Virus record (IMG/VR): IMGVR_UViG_3300046167_000150 | Coordinates: 1 to 25,981 of that record | DNA from: a virus | Length of the DNA: 25,981 nt | Reading direction: 5' to 3' (one strand) | Shown: positions 1-5,635 of the stretch, piece after piece | Layout of the letters: the number at the start of each line of letters is the position of its first letter | Position numbering within the stretch: position 1 is the stretch's first letter | Program-made: the position numbers and the translations under genes | The notes under the pieces: model-generated | Database searches by the model: none | Seen by the model: the letters and a program-made list of their open reading frames with translations, nothing else | Told to the model about the DNA's origin: nothing

Positions 1-18
1 ATGTACTGACATACTCAT
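1..18 (-). CDS. Possible start of a gene running off the left edge
   Basis: Downstream of the gene ending at 27 an ATG occurs on the minus strand at 16-18, followed by four or five open codons (MSMSVH) before the window ends. Too little is visible to identify a product or to be sure it is a gene. It is worth recording because it is in the frame reached by a -1 slip on the G8 run at 32-39 of the upstream gene. Confidence 0.2.
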
Positions 19-26
19 TATACTTT

Positions 27-257
27 TTATGCCCCCCCCTTTATATTATTTTTACTATCTATATAATCATTAGTAACGGTCATCAACTCCTCTTGTAAGT
101 CTGCTAGTTGTTTCTTTAGTAGTAACTCGTTTAGTTCTACTCCTTGCAGTCCTTGTTGCATTGTCTTTATTAATGATTGTTGTAGCTTAATTAGTTGCTC
201 TTGCTTGTCTATTATTCTTTTAGCTTCGTCGAATAAGTCTAGTAGTTCGCTTGTCAT
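27..257 (-). CDS. Small coiled-coil hypothetical protein, 76 aa
   Basis: I do not recognise a family. The protein is highly charged and Leu/Gln-rich across residues 1-60, with heptad-like spacing of Leu/Ile that suggests one long amphipathic helix or coiled coil; no membrane segment or catalytic motif is seen. It overlaps the end of the methyltransferase gene by four bases (ATGA arrangement), so it is translated as part of the same operon. Its 3' end is odd: the coding strand has eight consecutive G residues (positions 32-39) just before the stop, giving a Lys-Gly-Gly-Ala C-terminus. Such a run is slippery for ribosomes and polymerases, so the true C-terminus may differ. In this operon position it might be a nucleoid- or terminase-associated accessory protein, but nothing in the sequence shows that. 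Confidence 0.65.
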   Translation of the reverse strand: MTSELLDLFDEAKRIIDKQEQLIKLQQSLIKTMQQGLQGVELNELLLKKQLADLQEELMTVTNDYIDSKNNIKGGA

Positions 258-1015
258 TGTTCTAATATATTTAATTGTTTGTTGTATTCTTTTATTCTTT
301 TTTTAGATAAGTTATAAGCATTTACATCAATGTCTATTCCGATAAAGTTTCTGTTATTTTTTTTACAAGCTATACCAGTTTGTCCAGTTCCCATAAACAT
401 ATCTAATACTGTGTCTTGCTCATTAGTAGATAACAACATACAAGTTTCTGGTATTTCTAAAGGAAATCCACTATGTCCATATTTACATTCTAGTTCCTTT
501 CTACCAAAATTAGTATTAGTCTTATTGCCACTATTAAAAGGAATTTCCCATACATTTCCAACGTTCTTAGTTTTAAAAATATGTGGATTTATTTTGTAAG
601 CTGACTCTTTATTGAGATTAATATTGTTGCTTGTATGTCTTAACATAAATATATATTCGCATTGATTAGTTAGCTGTCTATTAGTGTTGGCTGGTTGCTG
701 ATTATATCTGTACCAGATAATAGTATCGTGTAACTTAAACATCAGTTGCTCTGTGGCTATTTCCATTATTTCAAAAGCTCTCGTTGTTATTTCACTATCA
801 TTTATTACATTTAAATAAAAAGTTCCATCTAGTTTTAATATTCTTTTACACTCTTTGAGCCATTTATTACACCATCTTAAATACTGAGCGTAAGAATTAA
901 AATAAGCCTCATAAGCAAATCCTTTCCAATAAGGAGGAGATGTTATTATGCAGTCTATTGAATTGTCATCAATATCATTTAAAGCAGATAAACAATCACT
1001 ATTAATTAATTTCAT
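254..1015 (-). CDS. Orphan DNA methyltransferase (N4-C/N6-A type)
   Basis: DNA amino-methyltransferase of the N6_N4_Mtase (PF01555) fold, transferring a methyl group from S-adenosylmethionine to the exocyclic amine of cytosine or adenine. The catalytic motif IV is TSPPYW at residues 25-30, close to the N-terminus. The SAM-binding motif I, DMFMGTGQTG (about 205-214), lies near the C-terminus after the signature FP..IPE segment (about 184-190). This order, with the target-recognition region in between (about 60-180), is typical of the beta group. SPPY is common in N4-cytosine enzymes but also in some adenine enzymes, so the methylated base cannot be assigned. There is no restriction endonuclease partner; the adjacent HNH gene is more like a small phage HNH protein. 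The most likely role is protecting phage DNA against host restriction. It overlaps both neighbours by four bases. Confidence 0.93.
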   Translation of the reverse strand: MKLINSDCLSALNDIDDNSIDCIITSPPYWKGFAYEAYFNSYAQYLRWCNKWLKECKRILKLDGTFYLNVINDSEITTRAFEIMEIATEQLMFKLHDTIIWYRYNQQPANTNRQLTNQCEYIFMLRHTSNNINLNKESAYKINPHIFKTKNVGNVWEIPFNSGNKTNTNFGRKELECKYGHSGFPLEIPETCMLLSTNEQDTVLDMFMGTGQTGIACKKNNRNFIGIDIDVNAYNLSKKRIKEYNKQLNILEQ

Positions 1016-1299
1016 TGTTCTCTGTTGTTTAGTTTATCTAATTCAAATTGTAAATGATTTATAGCCTTCTGTATGCAATCGTATGGACTATCGTGCTTGT
1101 AACTACTTCTAAGTAGATAGGTTACTGCTGTGCCAACGTTGAAGCTTAAATCCCAGTCCTCAACTACTTTCCTTGCCTCATATCCATAAGTATTGCCAAT
1201 GTAATAGTTTGGTATTGGATTATTCTTTAAGTCTTGTATAACTTCTTTAGCCTCATCTCTGTTCCTTGTATAATCGTAATAGTATCTACTCTTTGCCAT
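1012..1299 (-). CDS. DUF3310 family protein
   Basis: A 95-residue protein matching the layout of DUF3310 (PF11753), a small domain widespread in phages and also found in the T7 gp1.7 nucleotide kinase. Diagnostic stretches are the tyrosine-rich motif followed by YEARKVVEDWDLSFNVGTAV (about 40-59), then YLLRSSYK (about 61-68) and a C-terminal helix with the KAINHL pattern (about 78-83). Biochemical function of the stand-alone domain is not established; a link to nucleotide metabolism is only suggested by the T7 case. The N-terminus is rich in Tyr and Arg. The gene overlaps the HNH gene by 14 bases and the methyltransferase gene by four, so it belongs to the tightly packed DNA-metabolism end of the early operon. 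Confidence 0.8.
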   Translation of the reverse strand: MAKSRYYYDYTRNRDEAKEVIQDLKNNPIPNYYIGNTYGYEARKVVEDWDLSFNVGTAVTYLLRSSYKHDSPYDCIQKAINHLQFELDKLNNREQ

Positions 1300-1627
1300 T
1301 TCTTTTACGTTTTGCTTTTGCCCACGCTGTTTTCTGATTGTGATGTGGTAGACATAAAGTCTGTAGATTGTCTTGGTTTAATCTATCTCCACCGTCTTTA
1401 ATCTCTATTATGTGGTCAATGATTATCTTATCTTTATAGTTTACTTTGCCTTCTTCTGTACACCATCTGCAATGTGGCTCTCGTTCTATATGCCACTTTC
1501 TAAGCTGTCTCCAAGCTCTACTATTATAAAAGTCATAGTTTTCGCTCTTATGCTTCTCAGTAAAGCCAGTAGTCTTTTTACTACTTGCTATCCATTTTTT
1601 TTTCTTTCCTTTTGGTAGACTTGGCAT
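1286..1627 (-). CDS. HNH endonuclease
   Basis: Small HNH nuclease (PF01844 type), 113 aa. Visible elements: a basic Lys-rich N-terminus (residues 6-27); the FYNSRAWRQLR segment (about 33-43) typical of phage HNH proteins; a zinc-binding CRWC (53-56); the catalytic DH pair in IIDHI (70-73) with the following GGD turn (79-81); NLQTLC (87-92) and the closing HH (95-96). In cos-type phages such proteins usually sit beside the small terminase and help genome packaging. Here it sits at the end of the early operon; if the genome is circular or terminally redundant, this end could be close upstream of terS, but the window does not prove that. Alternatives are a homing-type nuclease or recombination nuclease. 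Start codon shares one base with the upstream stop at 1627. Confidence 0.92.
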   Translation of the reverse strand: MPSLPKGKKKKWIASSKKTTGFTEKHKSENYDFYNSRAWRQLRKWHIEREPHCRWCTEEGKVNYKDKIIIDHIIEIKDGGDRLNQDNLQTLCLPHHNQKTAWAKAKRKRNGKE

Positions 1628-1821
1628 TAGTTTAAAAATTGTTCATTCTCATCTATATCTGGTAGCTTATACTCTATAGATATTATTGGTGGTATACCGT
1701 TATTGTTTATCCAATCCTCTAAAGAGTCTATTAGTTCGTCTATTGCTCTTTCCTTAGCATCGTCTAATAACTCTGTATCGTCTACTCTAACCTCTATGCT
1801 AACCGATGCTACTATCTTCAT
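1627..1821 (-). CDS. Small acidic hypothetical protein, 64 aa
   Basis: No family recognised. The sequence begins with a beta-like segment (MKIVASVSIEVRV), followed by an acidic helix (residues about 14-38) and a short hydrophobic strand around PPIISIEYKL (about 44-53). Net charge is strongly negative. One-base TAATG junctions at both ends (shared base 1821 with the small HTH gene upstream and 1627 with the HNH gene downstream) argue that it is truly translated within the operon. No catalytic motif, signal peptide or membrane segment is visible. Confidence 0.75.
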   Translation of the reverse strand: MKIVASVSIEVRVDDTELLDDAKERAIDELIDSLEDWINNNGIPPIISIEYKLPDIDENEQFLN

Positions 1822-1952
1822 TAGTTTAATGTTAGTTTAAATAAGTATAATGTTCTTGCGCTTATTCCAAGAGCTTTAGCAGCCTCCTCAACATTTTTAA
1901 AGTGTCGCAATGCTTTTAACATTTGTTTCTCTCGCATCTCTTTAATTGTCAT
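1821..1952 (-). CDS. Small helix-turn-helix protein, 43 aa
   Basis: A short gene: ATG at 1952, stop at 1821-1823. The 43-residue product is almost entirely a DNA-binding helix pair; VEEAAKALGISARTLYLF (about residues 22-39) has the A-x-x-L-G-I-S-x-x-T-L pattern of Fis-type/HTH_8 domains. The upstream part (MTIKEMREKQMLKAL) predicts a helix, as in the family. Fis-like domains usually dimerise and bend DNA or act as transcription regulators. A stand-alone copy this small could control early-to-late switching, but that is inference. It shares its last base with the start of the next gene (TAATG) and its first bases overlap the end of the small membrane ORF upstream. Confidence 0.7.
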   Translation of the reverse strand: MTIKEMREKQMLKALRHFKNVEEAAKALGISARTLYLFKLTLN

Positions 1953-2082
1953 TTCTTTTATTTTCTTCTGCTACAAATCCCACTATAAAAAAGTGTAAGA
2001 ATATTACTACAAATATAGGTAAACAACTGACTATAACTAATAGTGCTAATAGTGTTCTAAATATGCTGCTTAAAATCTTCAA
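1942..2082 (-). CDS. Putative small membrane protein, 46 aa, TTG start
   Basis: A 46-codon open frame that fills the otherwise empty gap between two genes. The product has a short basic N-terminus (MKILSSIFRT), a long hydrophobic stretch at about residues 10-37 that could form one or two membrane segments with a Pro near position 22, and a charged C-terminus (AEENKRNDN). The only in-frame start before a stop is TTG at 2080-2082, which lowers confidence, but positive-inside topology and placement make a real inner-membrane peptide plausible. It overlaps the preceding gene by 26 bases and the following HTH gene by 11. No function is assigned; superinfection exclusion peptides often look like this, which is only a general possibility. 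Confidence 0.45.
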   Translation of the reverse strand: MKILSSIFRTLLALLVIVSCLPIFVVIFLHFFIVGFVAEENKRNDN

Positions 2083-2278
2083 TGCTTAAATATGTTTTAG
2101 CTTGGTATCTGTTTGCGTTATCCTCTATTCTTTTTTCTTCTACTCTATAGTCCTCTCTATGTCCAAACATTAGCTGAAATCCTATGTCTGTTTTAATTTT
2201 TTTGGGCAATACTAACTCTAGTCCGTTCTTCGTTCTCTTCCATATCTCTTGATGCCTGGTCGCCCTATTATTGCTCAA
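2057..2278 (-). CDS. Small basic hypothetical protein, 73 aa
   Basis: Unrecognised. The product is polar and positively charged in its first half (MSNNRATRHQEIWKRTKNG), has a central LPKKIKTD stretch, and a helical C-terminal half rich in Glu/Arg. There are no cysteines, membrane segments or recognisable motifs. The start overlaps the end of the upstream gene by 11 bases and the gene continues without a gap into the next frames, consistent with operon translation. A nucleic-acid-binding role would fit the charge and the neighbours (NinG, HTH, HNH), but this is weak inference. Confidence 0.6.
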   Translation of the reverse strand: MSNNRATRHQEIWKRTKNGLELVLPKKIKTDIGFQLMFGHREDYRVEEKRIEDNANRYQAKTYLSIEDFKQHI

Positions 2279-2633
2279 GTGTTGTCTTATACTTATTTAT
2301 TATCCTTTCCATCTGTGACTCATACCATATAGGAAAATCGTAAGCTTGTTCGCTTTGCTCCCATACTCTATATAGTACAGCTCTTAATCTTTGTGATGCT
2401 GTTTTAGTCTTACCTACTTCAAAGTCTGTAGTAAACTTCTCAACCTCTTCAACCTCTGCCTTGCTTATATCGTCAGAGCTTATTAGAACCATTCCAGGAG
2501 ACTTACGTAAGCTAAACACCCTCATCATTGTCTCTTCTGGTAGCTCTTGTGTATGTATGTTAATACTAAGAGTTCCGTCTGCTAGAGTGCTTACTTTGTT
2601 CACTCCTCCCTCGAATATTACTGTCTTTTTCAT
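2268..2633 (-). CDS. Hypothetical protein in recombination cluster, 121 aa
   Basis: I choose the ATG at 2633 (MKKTVIFEGG) as the start; the frame can be extended only by a TTG at 2660. Residues 1-50 look like a compact beta-rich domain (TVIFEGG, LSINIHT, MVLIS). The C-terminal third contains ASQRLRAVLYRVWEQ (about residues 81-95) and a following helix with FPIWYESQMERIINKYK. This SQRLR..LY..WEQ segment followed by a helix recurs, as I remember, in phage proteins of Bacteroidota located next to NinG-like genes, but I cannot name a characterised family. It overlaps the next gene by 11 bases. Position suggests a role in DNA metabolism; function is unknown. Confidence 0.75.
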   Translation of the reverse strand: MKKTVIFEGGVNKVSTLADGTLSINIHTQELPEETMMRVFSLRKSPGMVLISSDDISKAEVEEVEKFTTDFEVGKTKTASQRLRAVLYRVWEQSEQAYDFPIWYESQMERIINKYKTTLEQ

Positions 2634-2701
2634 TATTGTAAATATATAAAATTGATTCAATTTCCCAATCTTTTGGGTTTAAAGTTTTAAACAATCGATT
2701 G

Positions 2702-3091
2702 TTAATCCAGCTCTCTAATCTTTTGTTTGTATCGTTCGATTGCTTCTTCATAGTCTATTCTGTTTAGTTTTACTATTGTCTTTGCTCTTTGTTCTAACTC
2801 CTCTGCTGTGCCATCTCCAAACCTATCGTCTAAGTATAAGCCGAACTTATATTGCTCTCCTTGTCTAAACATATTGCACTTAACGCATTGGACTTGTACG
2901 TTTACCTCATCCCAACGAGTAGAGTGGTGGCTTCTACTTTGAAAGTGTCCAGCTTGTTGTTCTTTCCAATGTTTCTCTACTCCACAAGTGAAGCACTTAA
3001 CTCTACCTAAGTGGTCTGCATTTCTACGTCTTATGTACTGACTAAACAATACATCTAGCTTTTTCTTTAGTTTACTTATTGTTGTTGGCAT
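2702..3091 (-). CDS. ninG: NinG/Rap-like recombination protein
   Basis: Member of the lambda NinG (Rap) family (PF05766), structure-specific nucleases that act on recombination intermediates and promote Red- or RecF-type exchange. Diagnostic features in the 129 residues: KKKLDVLFSQYIRRRNAD (9-26), zinc ligands CFTCG (33-37), AGHFQSRSHHSTRWDE (47-62) with the conserved His residues, then VQCVKCNMFRQGEQ (67-80) carrying the second Cys pair, and YKFGLYLDDRFG (81-92). Length is shorter than lambda NinG (about 200 aa), lacking extra N-terminal sequence, as seen in many Bacteroidota phages. It overlaps the 140-aa gene upstream by 20 bases. A 68-base stretch separates it from the next chosen start. 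Confidence 0.9.
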   Translation of the reverse strand: MPTTISKLKKKLDVLFSQYIRRRNADHLGRVKCFTCGVEKHWKEQQAGHFQSRSHHSTRWDEVNVQVQCVKCNMFRQGEQYKFGLYLDDRFGDGTAEELEQRAKTIVKLNRIDYEEAIERYKQKIRELD

Positions 3092-3494
3092 TGCCTATTT
3101 TTTTTATTTCTCTCTTATCAATAACCTTGCTAAATGACTCAACACGCTTTTTATAGACTTCATATTGGTCTATTTGATTAGTCTGTTTTTTTAATGCTTT
3201 AGTCATTTTATAACTTCTTAAAGCCTCGTTCCACGTTGGAACATTAACAAAGTGTGGTCCATCGTTCTCTCTTATGTGTTTATTAAGAGCAAACTTTACC
3301 TCATCTAATTCCATAGAGCCATAGTTAGTAGCTAAGTCATTACAAAATAGATTAGTCATCTGTACTACTATCTCAGCTTCTGGAGCTTGTCCTAGCTGTA
3401 CGTAGAGCGTAGCTATTATTTCATAGCATTCTCTTTTTAGTTCTTTTATATCATTGGCATATAAATACCAAACTTGTTTACTTTTGTCTTTCAT
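3072..3494 (-). CDS. Hypothetical replication-region protein, 140 aa
   Basis: No confident family. The middle (about residues 37-95) is helical with the pattern APEAEIVVQMTNLFCNDLAT ... ELDEVKFALNKHIREN and then FVNVPTWNEALRSYK. Comparable helical segments occur in proteins beside phage replication initiators, some of which act as helicase-recruiting factors, but I cannot show that here: no Walker A motif is present, so it is not a DnaC-type loader. The C-terminus is very basic and ends in NANNNK. It overlaps the small 55-aa gene upstream by 17 bases and ninG downstream by 20 bases. Confidence 0.75.
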   Translation of the reverse strand: MKDKSKQVWYLYANDIKELKRECYEIIATLYVQLGQAPEAEIVVQMTNLFCNDLATNYGSMELDEVKFALNKHIRENDGPHFVNVPTWNEALRSYKMTKALKKQTNQIDQYEVYKKRVESFSKVIDKREIKKIGNANNNK

Positions 3495-3645
3495 CTTTAG
3501 TTTGTTGTATGTGTTTCCATCCAGTTATTAAATAGTGACAATCCCAAGTTATTTTGTTTCTATATTTATTGTCAGTTTTGTAAATCTTGAACATATTTTT
3601 GACTGTTACGTCTTTACGTTCTTTAATATCTAAGTAATTAATCAT
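3478..3645 (-). CDS. Small Trp-containing hypothetical protein, 55 aa
   Basis: A short gene that accounts for a 143-base gap: ATG at 3645, stop at 3478-3480. The product begins MINYLDIKERKDVTVKNMF and continues with a basic stretch and the segment ITWDCHYLITGWKHIQQ (about residues 33-49), with two Trp and a Cys/His. The N-terminal part resembles a small phosphate-contact or winged-helix-like fold only in length and charge; no family is recognised. It overlaps its upstream neighbour by eight bases and its downstream neighbour by 17, the same tight packing as the rest of the operon, and codon use looks coding. Confidence 0.6.
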   Translation of the reverse strand: MINYLDIKERKDVTVKNMFKIYKTDNKYRNKITWDCHYLITGWKHIQQTKDERQK

Positions 3646-3886
3646 TAACTTGCTTTTTTACTTCTATTAGTACTTCCATAAGGCTGTCATATATCAGCTC
3701 TAATTCCTTACTACCCTCTGTCCATTGTAGTATCTCTCTCTCATATTGTGCTGCTACTTTTAAAAGTCTATTAAACTTTAATTTTACTATTCCAGAGTGT
3801 GAGCCTTTCAAGTTGTATAATTGCTCATTAAAGCACCTAAAGGTAGCAATTAATAGATTTAGTTCTGCTGTTTGTTCTTTAGTCAT
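3638..3886 (-). CDS. Helical hypothetical protein, 82 aa
   Basis: Unrecognised, almost entirely alpha-helical by composition: MTKEQTAELNLLIATFRCFN, a short loop around KGSHSG (about 28-33), then two further helices rich in Leu/Glu/Lys. The layout suggests a three-helix bundle or coiled coil. It has no membrane segment and no metal site. It overlaps the replication initiator gene by eight bases, so both are probably translated from the same transcript. It could be a small partner of the initiator, but there is no direct evidence. Confidence 0.7.
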   Translation of the reverse strand: MTKEQTAELNLLIATFRCFNEQLYNLKGSHSGIVKLKFNRLLKVAAQYEREILQWTEGSKELELIYDSLMEVLIEVKKQVND

Positions 3887-4583
3887 TGTGTTCTTTGTTT
3901 ATCATTTCTAGTCCTTTGTGATAGTTAGATAGTATCTTTTGGACTTTGGTTTGTTTTTCTGTTTTAAGCTCAAACAATCCCTTCCAGCCATTCTCGATAG
4001 ACTGCTGGATAATTTGCGCTTGGTTTTCTTTGTTGTTGTTGGAGATTCTTAATAGCTTAGAAATGGCAGCAGCTTCTCCTAATGGTTTATAAGTAGTTCT
4101 AAATTGCTCTTTCCTAAATTCTTTCCATAAATTCCAAGCATCTAAATTCAATTCAAAAGGATAATCCCCTTCTGTTTTAGTATTATTAGTATTTAGTTTA
4201 TTTAAGTATTTAGTATTATTAGTATTTAGTAGTGGTCGATTTTCTACATCTAATTTTTCTATATCTAACTTTTCTATTTCTTGAAAATCGGTATGTGGTT
4301 TTTCAAAGACTATATAATCCCAGCTAACTATCTTACCTTTCTCTCTTATTTGCTCTCGTTTCATATAACCGTTAGATGTCAGTTCCTTAAACGCTGAGTA
4401 AATTGCAGCCTTGCCGTCTGTATGCCATTTCTCGACCTCCTCAACGTACAACTTCCAATCGTTAGGCAAAGCCAAGAGATGACATAGCAATCCCTTAGCT
4501 TTTAACGATAAGTCCTTGTTAAATATAAACTCATTGTTAATAGTTGTATAGTTAGTAGACTTTTCTACTCTAATTCTTCTCAT
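3879..4583 (-). CDS. Winged-helix replication initiator (lambda O-like)
   Basis: Two-part protein of 234 aa. Residues about 10-95 form a winged-helix domain: INNEFIFNKDLSLKAKGLLC (15-34), LALPNDWKLYVEEV (37-50), then the recognition-helix region DGKAAIYSAFKELTSNGY (56-73) and the wing KGKIVSWDY (82-90). Residues about 97-138 are a low-complexity linker with repeats (EKLDIEKLD; LNTNNTK twice). The C-terminal domain contains LNLDAWNLWKEFRKEQF (145-161) and IIQQSIENGWKGLFEL (191-206), a pattern frequent in phage replication proteins of Bacteroidota. By analogy with lambda O and related initiators it should bind the origin and recruit the host helicase. The linker-encoding DNA carries direct repeats, listed separately, which could be the origin itself. 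No ATPase motif, so it is not a loader. Assignment to replication initiation is confident; the partner is unknown. Confidence 0.82.
   Translation of the reverse strand: MRRIRVEKSTNYTTINNEFIFNKDLSLKAKGLLCHLLALPNDWKLYVEEVEKWHTDGKAAIYSAFKELTSNGYMKREQIREKGKIVSWDYIVFEKPHTDFQEIEKLDIEKLDVENRPLLNTNNTKYLNKLNTNNTKTEGDYPFELNLDAWNLWKEFRKEQFRTTYKPLGEAAAISKLLRISNNNKENQAQIIQQSIENGWKGLFELKTEKQTKVQKILSNYHKGLEMINKEHND
4178..4230. repeat. 20-bp direct repeats inside initiator gene (candidate ori)
   Basis: A perfect 20-bp sequence, tagtattattagtatttagt, occurs at 4178-4197 and again at 4211-4230, offset by 33 bp (three helical turns and eleven codons). It encodes the repeated LNTNNTK of the linker. The surroundings are extremely A+T-rich. 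In lambdoid phages the origin iterons lie in the middle of gene O, between the DNA-binding and helicase-binding domains; the position here is equivalent. Protein-level linker duplication is the alternative explanation. Confidence 0.5.
4248..4277. repeat. 15-bp tandem repeat next to the 20-bp repeats
   Basis: Two adjacent 15-bp copies, atctaatttttctat and atctaacttttctat, differ by one base and lie at 4248-4262 and 4263-4277. They encode the EKLDIEKLD part of the same linker. Together with the 20-bp repeats they form a 100-bp repetitive A+T-rich block, which would suit an origin unwinding region; this remains inference. Confidence 0.4.
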
Positions 4584-4798
4584 TGTTCTAATTTGTATTG
4601 AGCATAGTGAACTGGTTCTCCAAACTTATTCTCGCTGTGTAATATAGTAGTCTCAATATTATTACCAGCTTCTTTTAAATCAAAGATTACTGCTGCTAAT
4701 CGCATTATGCTATAGTCAAAGAATGCTTGTACTGGTGTTATTGGTCCAATCTCTTTAAGATGTCTTAATACTTTCTGTTTCTGTGATAATTTCTTCAT
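4580..4798 (-). CDS. Helix-turn-helix protein (HTH_39-like), 72 aa
   Basis: A small winged-helix protein. MKKLSQKQKVLRHLKEIGPI (1-20) is the first helix pair; TPVQAFFDYSIMRLAAVIFD (21-40) is the second helix and recognition helix; the C-terminal part with NKFGEPVHYAQYKL (57-70) forms the wing. This fits the phage HTH_39 type (PF14090), found beside replication initiators. It probably binds DNA near the origin or regulates the operon. It overlaps the initiator gene by four bases (ATGA) and the DnaA-like gene by 44 bases. The assignment of the fold is good; the target is unknown. Confidence 0.82.
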   Translation of the reverse strand: MKKLSQKQKVLRHLKEIGPITPVQAFFDYSIMRLAAVIFDLKEAGNNIETTILHSENKFGEPVHYAQYKLEQ

Positions 4799-5189
4799 TG
4801 TTATAAAATTTATTTAGTTTTTCTTTTAATTCTATTTTTGATTCTTGGTTAGCTTTCAATCGCTGTATAACCTCTACAAGTTCCTCAACCTCAACTACAT
4901 TTAAATCACTTTTTACCAGTTGCAATATAGTATTATATTTTTTAAAGTAATAGCTATCAGATTCTAGTAAAGTTCTATTGAGCTTGTAATGGTGCATAAC
5001 CGTAGCGTGATTAATTTTAAAATGCTTTGCTATGTGTAAGTAAGGCATTCTAAGAACGTCTTTAATAATAGAGTAAGCCATTCTTTTTATATCGATTATA
5101 TGTCTCTCTCTTGACTTGCTTTTAAAGTCTTTAACAGATATATTACCGATATAACAAGCTGTGTCTATTATGTGATTTATTTTATCCAT
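4755..5189 (-). CDS. Stand-alone DnaA domain IV-like protein
   Basis: I choose the ATG at 5189; the frame can be extended one codon to a TTG. The first 70 residues match the DnaA C-terminal DNA-binding domain (Bac_DnaA_C, PF08299): VKDFKSKSRERHIIDIKRMA (about 19-38) corresponds to the basic loop and first helix, and INHATVMHHYK (about 59-69) to the DnaA signature (in DnaA, DHSTVLHA). The AAA+ ATPase domain is absent; instead there is a C-terminal coiled-coil-like tail (about 75-144) with many Glu and Lys. It could mark phage DNA at DnaA-box-like sites, compete with host DnaA, or regulate transcription. The neighbours (initiator, HTH protein, SSB-like protein) place it in replication. Recognition of the domain is strong; the role is inferred. 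Confidence 0.82.
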   Translation of the reverse strand: MDKINHIIDTACYIGNISVKDFKSKSRERHIIDIKRMAYSIIKDVLRMPYLHIAKHFKINHATVMHHYKLNRTLLESDSYYFKKYNTILQLVKSDLNVVEVEELVEVIQRLKANQESKIELKEKLNKFYNNEEIITETESIKTS

Positions 5190-5370
5190 CAAATTCTACT
5201 TTTACTCGTTCATAAATTATTGGAGCTAAGTCTTTTAGCTCTCTCAGCTTCTTTCTTGATTCTCTCCTTGCTTCGTCTTTCCTAGTCTTACTGATGTCTG
5301 TACCAGTAGCCTCGTTGATTATCAAGTGAGAATCTTTTAAAATCTTGTCTATTCGTTCTTTTTTAGTCAT
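5182..5370 (-). CDS. Small charged helical protein, 62 aa
   Basis: Unrecognised. Composition is mostly Lys, Arg, Glu and Asp. A first helix (MTKKERIDKILKDSHLIIN) is followed by a polar linker (EATGTDIS) and a second, strongly charged helix (about 27-47). No motif or membrane segment. It overlaps the DnaA-like gene by eight bases and the upstream gene by eight, so it is embedded in the replication operon. A small nucleic-acid-binding or adaptor protein is possible but not shown. Confidence 0.65.
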   Translation of the reverse strand: MTKKERIDKILKDSHLIINEATGTDISKTRKDEARRESRKKLRELKDLAPIIYERVKVEFDG

Positions 5371-5635
5371 CTTTTATATTCTTTAAAAAGTAATAATAAT
5401 CTTGTAAGTCAGAGCATTCTTGCTGTCTTTTGATTATTGCTCCAATATGTTTATCTCCTACGTTAATATACCAGTCAGCTAATTTAACTTCAAAGTGGTC
5501 ATCGTGTTCAATGAGCTTTGTAGCTTTCTTGTTTAGATGTATCCAACCTTTACGTCTTAATCTGAAGCAGTAGGCTGTATCGTAGTCATATATTTCTTCT
5601 CGTGATTCTTTACTAAAAAGGTAAGTCGTTTCCAT
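5363..5635 (-). CDS. Hypothetical protein, 90 aa
   Basis: No family recognised. METTYLFSKESREEIYDYDT forms the N-terminus; the centre has RLRRKGWIHLNKKATKLIEH (about 25-44) and a beta-like part VKLADWYINVGDKHIGAII. The aromatic-rich end (LQDYYYFLKN) is notable. Two ATG codons are available: 5659 and 5635. I prefer 5635, which has an A-run directly upstream and a shorter overlap (23 bases) with the SSB-like gene, but the longer 98-aa form cannot be excluded. It lies between the SSB-like and DnaA-like genes. Confidence 0.65.
   Translation of the reverse strand: METTYLFSKESREEIYDYDTAYCFRLRRKGWIHLNKKATKLIEHDDHFEVKLADWYINVGDKHIGAIIKRQQECSDLQDYYYFLKNIKDD

Noticed and set aside
2566-2751. Minus-strand open frame of 61 codons between ninG and the 121-aa gene
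   Set aside because: It overlaps both neighbours in other frames for most of its length, has low-complexity charged sequence and no motif. The 68 bases between the neighbours need no gene.
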